Source: Streptococcus sp. oral taxon 056 str. F0418 (lineage in GTDB: Bacteria; Bacillota; Bacilli; Lactobacillales; Streptococcaceae). From it: a stretch of 64,000 bases of DNA. Below the pieces are notes generated by a model that was not told where the DNA came from, did not search any database, and saw nothing but the letters and a program-made list of their open reading frames with translations. Each line of letters begins with the position of its first letter. Position 1 is the first letter of the stretch. The position numbers were made by a program, and so were the translations under genes. The stretch spans positions 558,001 to 622,000 of the forward strand of contig NZ_AFQU01000001.1 of the NCBI RefSeq assembly GCF_000220065.1, in the 5' to 3' direction. This document shows, piece after piece, positions 60,654-64,000 of the stretch.

Positions 60654-60926
60654 TTATTTTTGATCATTTGAAAAGTCAAACAATCCCGTTTTTTTCTCCA
60701 TTCGAGAGATGTCTCGTAAAGCAAAGTAACCCACAACTAGCATTGCTACTACAACAAATAATTCTCCCGGCATCTGAAAAATTCTAAAAATAGCTAGAAC
60801 CAAGAGGATAATCAAAAGAACCAAAGACAACACAGCTGACAGAACATTAAAAGTCCCTTTAATACTTTGAGGAGCAGCAAAAATGTAATATAAGAGAATG
60901 AGAATCCCTATAATTAAATAAACCAT
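60654..60926 (-). CDS. DUF3165 small membrane protein
   Basis: 90 residues, three hydrophobic helices (YLIIGILILLYYIFAAPQSI at the N-terminus) and a polar tail. Streptococcal DUF3165 family, function unknown. Sits 21 nt after typA. Confidence 0.85.
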   Translation of the reverse strand: MVYLIIGILILLYYIFAAPQSIKGTFNVLSAVLSLVLLIILLVLAIFRIFQMPGELFVVVAMLVVGYFALRDISRMEKKTGLFDFSNDQK

Positions 60927-60947
60927 TTTTGCTTTTCCTTTCTAGCA

Positions 60948-62789
60948 TTATTCAGCCGATTTTTTCTTTTTATTAGCTTTTTCGCGTTCTTGTTTGTTCA
61001 AAATTTGTTTACGTAAACGGATAGATTCCGGTGTTACTTCCATGTACTCATCATCGTTCAAGAACTCAAGAGACTCTTCAAGTGTCAAGATACGAGGTGT
61101 CTTGATAACAGCTGTTTGGTCCTTGGTAGCTGAACGAACGTTTGTCATTTGTTTAGCCTTAGTGATGTTAACAGTCAAGTCGTTTTCACGAGAGTTTTCA
61201 CCGATGATCATTCCTTCGTAAACCTCAGTACCTGGGTTGACAAAGATAGTACCACGCTCTTCGATAGACATGATAGAGTAAGTCGTTGCCTTACCAGCGT
61301 CAATGGAAACAAGGGCACCACGGTGACGACCACCGATTTCACCTGGGATCAATGGCAAGTATTGGTCAAAGGTATGGTTCATAATACCGTAACCACGAGT
61401 CATAGATAAGAACTCTGTTGAGTATCCAATCAAACCACGCGCAGGAACGAGGAAGACCAGACGAGTTTGACCATTACCAGTTGAGATCATATCCAACATT
61501 TCACCCTTACGTTCAGAAAGACTTTGGATAACAGATCCTTGGTATTCTTCTGGTGTGTCGATTTGTACACGCTCAAATGGTTCACATTTAATACCATCGA
61601 TTTCTTTCACGATAACTTCTGGACGAGATACTTGTAACTCATACCCTTCACGACGCATGGTTTCGATCAGGATTGACAAGTGCAATTCTCCACGACCTGA
61701 AACAGTCCACTTATCTGGTGAGTCCGTTGGGTCAACACGAAGGGATACGTCTGTTTGCAATTCTGCTTGCAAGCGTTCTTCAACTTTACGAGAAGTGACC
61801 CATTTTCCTTCACGACCTGCAAATGGAGAATTGTTGACTAAGAAAGTCATTTGAAGAGTTGGTTCATCAATATGGAGAATAGGCAACGCTTCTACCGCAT
61901 CTGTCGGTGTGATAGTTTCTCCAACAAAGATATCTTCCATACCAGATACGGCAATCAAGTCACCGGCTTTTGCTTCTTGGATTTCACGACGCTCCAAACC
62001 AAAGAAACCAAAGAGTTTTGTGACACGGAAGTTTTTCGTTGTACCGTCTAGTTTAGAAAGGGTAACTTGGTCCCCAACTTTCACACTACCACGGAAAATA
62101 CGTCCGATACCGATACGACCTACGAAGTCATTGTAGTCCAAAAGAGAGACTTGGAACTGCAAAGGCTCATCTGAGTTGTCTACTGGAGCAGGGATATGGT
62201 CGATAATCGTATCAAAGATTGGTGCCATTGTTTTTTCTTGATCAGCAGGATCGTCAGAAAGTGAAGATGTTCCGTTAATTGCTGAAGCATAAACAACTGG
62301 GAAGTCAAGCTGGTCATCATCCGCACCAAGCTCGATGAAAAGTTCCAAAACTTCGTCCACTACTTCTGCTGGGCGAGCTGAGGGTTTGTCGATCTTGTTG
62401 ACAACAACGATTGGGACAAGATCTTGTTCTAAGGCTTTTTTCAATACGAAACGAGTCTGTGGCATGGTTCCTTCGTAGGCATCTACAACCAAAACAACAC
62501 CGTCAACCATTTTCATGATACGCTCAACTTCTCCACCGAAGTCCGCGTGTCCAGGTGTGTCCATGATATTGATACGAGTTCCATTGTAAGCAACGGCTGT
62601 GTTTTTAGCAAGGATGGTAATTCCACGCTCTTTCTCGATATCGTTTGAGTCCATAGCGCGCTCTGCCAATTCAGTACGGGCATCGAGAGTTTCAGATTGT
62701 TTCAATAATTCGTCAACGAGGGTTGTTTTCCCGTGGTCAACGTGAGCAATAATGGCGATATTTCGAATATCTTCTCTTAATTTTGTCAT
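60948..62789 (-). CDS. typA: Translational GTPase TypA/BipA
   Basis: Ribosome-binding GTPase for 50S assembly and stress adaptation. [27 protein letters not shown] and NKIDKP motifs, EF-G-like domains and the BipA-specific C-terminus (Lys-rich end). 613 residues. Confidence 0.97.
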   Translation of the reverse strand: MTKLREDIRNIAIIAHVDHGKTTLVDELLKQSETLDARTELAERAMDSNDIEKERGITILAKNTAVAYNGTRINIMDTPGHADFGGEVERIMKMVDGVVLVVDAYEGTMPQTRFVLKKALEQDLVPIVVVNKIDKPSARPAEVVDEVLELFIELGADDDQLDFPVVYASAINGTSSLSDDPADQEKTMAPIFDTIIDHIPAPVDNSDEPLQFQVSLLDYNDFVGRIGIGRIFRGSVKVGDQVTLSKLDGTTKNFRVTKLFGFFGLERREIQEAKAGDLIAVSGMEDIFVGETITPTDAVEALPILHIDEPTLQMTFLVNNSPFAGREGKWVTSRKVEERLQAELQTDVSLRVDPTDSPDKWTVSGRGELHLSILIETMRREGYELQVSRPEVIVKEIDGIKCEPFERVQIDTPEEYQGSVIQSLSERKGEMLDMISTGNGQTRLVFLVPARGLIGYSTEFLSMTRGYGIMNHTFDQYLPLIPGEIGGRHRGALVSIDAGKATTYSIMSIEERGTIFVNPGTEVYEGMIIGENSRENDLTVNITKAKQMTNVRSATKDQTAVIKTPRILTLEESLEFLNDDEYMEVTPESIRLRKQILNKQEREKANKKKKSAE

Positions 62790-62963
62790 GATTTCCTCTA
62801 ATAATATTTATTTCTAACTGAACAATTATACCATAGTCTAAAGCAAAAAACACAGTTTATCTAAGTGTAAATGTTTTCATTGAAAAACCATTTTCTCTAT
62901 CATTTGTTTGCATTTCAAGTCAGTAGACCTTATAATAAGAATAAACTCAACGAAAGGATACAA

Positions 62964-63689
62964 ATGAGACTCGATACTTTGCTTGCCCAGTCATCTATCA
63001 GCCGAAAAGATATGAAACAAGCCTTGCAAAGAAAAGCAATCCTTGTAGACAATATTCCTGCACAGAGACTCAGCCAAAATGTAGATACTGGATTACAACA
63101 AATTAGACTGGATAATCAAATCATAGTCGCTCCAGCCCACAAGTACTTCATGCTCAACAAACCACGTGGTTGGGTCAGTGCTAATTCTGATACGAATAAA
63201 AAAACAGTACTGGAGCTCATTTCTCCTAAAGACTTCAATGAAAAACTATATTGTATAGGACGCCTAGATCGAGATACTGCGGGATTACTACTAATCACAG
63301 ATAATGGACCTTTAGGGTTTCAATTACTCCACCCTCAATACCATGTTAACAAAACTTATTATGTTGAAGTAAATGGCTTTCTTGATGAGCAAGCAATTTT
63401 TGAGTTTCAAAAAGGTGTCCGTTTCTTAGACGGTACACTGTGCAAACCCGCTCAGCTCAGAATTCATTCTGCTACCTTTGACTTCAGCAGTGCTTCTGTA
63501 ACAATCTCTGAAGGAAAATTTCATCAAGTCAAAAAGATGTTTCTGTCTGTAGGCGTTAAGGTGACTTATCTCAAGCGCACACAATTCGGAGAATTTCACC
63601 TAGATAATTCTTTGCAAGAAGGACAATATCGACCATTGAATCCAGAAGAATTAAAGAAAATCAAAAATTATCTAGAGAAAAATAGATAA
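62964..63689 (+). CDS. RsuA-family pseudouridine synthase
   Basis: 241 residues. S4 domain at the N-terminus (MRLDTLLAQSSISRKDMKQA) and the catalytic motif CIGRLDRDTAGLLLITDNG, with the catalytic Asp in RLDRDT. Likely modifies 16S rRNA (RsuA/YtzG type). ATG 62964 has GAAAGGA upstream. The in-frame TTG start at 62871 adds residues with no family match. Confidence 0.92.
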   Translation: MRLDTLLAQSSISRKDMKQALQRKAILVDNIPAQRLSQNVDTGLQQIRLDNQIIVAPAHKYFMLNKPRGWVSANSDTNKKTVLELISPKDFNEKLYCIGRLDRDTAGLLLITDNGPLGFQLLHPQYHVNKTYYVEVNGFLDEQAIFEFQKGVRFLDGTLCKPAQLRIHSATFDFSSASVTISEGKFHQVKKMFLSVGVKVTYLKRTQFGEFHLDNSLQEGQYRPLNPEELKKIKNYLEKNR

Positions 63690-63798
63690 AGCCTCTTAAA
63701 TGTTTATTCAACGTGATAACTGAAGAAAATTCCTTACATATCTTCATCCACTTCACCATACTTTCTCATTTGTATGAACATCTATTCATCCATAACAA
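63690..63798. other. Short intergenic stretch, nothing recognised
   Basis: Between the pseudouridine synthase stop and the fold-back element. No gene or promoter that I can support. Confidence 0.5.
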
Positions 63799-63877
63799 AA
63801 AGCGCAAATGGTTACTGACCTCCAAAAGATAGACAGAAAAAATCTAACTTTTGGAGTGCCGTTCACATTTACGCTTT
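63799..63877. repeat. Fold-back element resembling fused IS termini
   Basis: Arms of about 35 nt: AAAGCGCAAATG...CTCCAAAAGATAGA on the left, and its reverse complement with about 8 mismatches on the right, with a loop of about 9 nt. The core CTCCAAAAGTTAGA resembles terminal repeats of IS3-family elements in streptococci. May be a MITE or a collapsed IS. It also looks able to end transcription of both flanking genes. Confidence 0.55.
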
Positions 63878-63892
63878 CTTTTTTATCAAGTT

Positions 63893-64000
63893 TTAACTCG
63901 TCTTCACTTTCCCTTTCCAACTATCTAGTCCATAAGATAAAATGTAAATGTCAGAAAAACCATTTTTCTTTAAGAGAAGCGCTGCATTCATAACTCGCTG
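63893..64000 (-). CDS. Rhodanese-like domain protein, C-terminal fragment
   Basis: The frame is open to the window edge and ends at TAA 63893-63895. The 35 residues (QRVMNAALLLKKNGFSDIYI, then LSYGLDSWKGKVKTS) match the rhodanese C-terminal pattern after the active-site loop (AA..L...GF..I..L..G...W). The catalytic Cys lies outside the window. The gene continues beyond 64000. Confidence 0.7.
   Translation of the reverse strand, partial: QRVMNAALLLKKNGFSDIYILSYGLDSWKGKVKTS

Noticed and set aside
62871..62963. Longer N-terminus for the pseudouridine synthase
   Set aside because: The extra 31 codons have no family match, and the ribosome site points to ATG 62964.
63808..63993. 61-codon forward ORF at the window end
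   Set aside because: Starts in the fold-back element and is antisense to the rhodanese-like C-terminus, which has real family features.

Overview
The window is a piece of a Streptococcus chromosome. The evidence is gene content and gene order: division cluster murD-murG-divIB-ftsA-ftsZ-ylmE-sepF-ylmG-ylmH-divIVA followed by a T-box-controlled ileS; ybeY-dgkA-era; mutM-coaE-pmrA-rpmG-secG-rnr-smpB; folD through xseAB-ispA-tlyA-argR-recN; and clpE with a CtsR box. The base composition is low-GC, shine-Dalgarno sites are strong, and the protein sequences look like those of the Mitis/Sanguinis groups. Species was not determined.

Layout. 1-5.9 kb: lgt (cut by the window edge), hprK, a PspC-domain protein with a NUDIX hydrolase, ogt, then a broken VOC-family gene and a broken Rrf2-type regulator that share palindromic operators. 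5.1-10.2 kb: a phosphoesterase, then an FtsX-type ABC permease and its ATPase, divergent from a frameshifted TetR regulator with two operator palindromes. 10.2-26 kb: tehB, a C69 dipeptidase with a cre site, the smpB-to-mutM and era-dgkA-ybeY housekeeping runs, tRNA-Thr(GGT), phoH, gpmA and a PerR-like regulator. Four copies of a 178-bp structured intergenic repeat occur here as two inverted pairs.

26.4-30.8 kb is the main accessory region: a compact remnant integrative element or prophage. It holds a DUF1508 gene, a small reverse-strand gene, an Fst-type type I toxin-antitoxin locus with a TTG-started toxin, a cI-like repressor with AT-rich repeated operators, an ImmA-type peptidase, a stand-alone PD-(D/E)xK (HsdR-N-like) nuclease and a frameshifted tyrosine integrase. 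It ends beside the hup terminator. TGCCCC repeats spaced 11 nt apart sit at both edges.

30.9-41 kb: hup, degV, a phosphoesterase, recN, argR (frameshifted at codon 4), tlyA, ispA, xseB, xseA, nnrD, a HAD phosphatase and folD, mostly overlapping genes on one strand. 41-48 kb: clpE, a GyrI-like/WYL regulator pair, an Ile-rich 26-codon leader ORF followed by an attenuator-like terminator ahead of a PTS-EIIC-like membrane protein, a NUDIX gene and a DUF1827 gene. 48-64 kb: T-box/ileS, the division and wall cluster, DUF3165, typA, a pseudouridine synthase, an IS-terminus-like fold-back, and the 3' end of a rhodanese gene.

The best candidate for something undescribed is the Ile-rich leader/attenuator at 45.6-45.8 kb. 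A second theme is unusual decoding or decay. Four genes carry -1 frameshifts at homopolymer runs, one carries a deletion-type frameshift, and pmrA has ATA where its start codon should be. Homopolymer sequencing error must be excluded before reading biology into the frameshifts.
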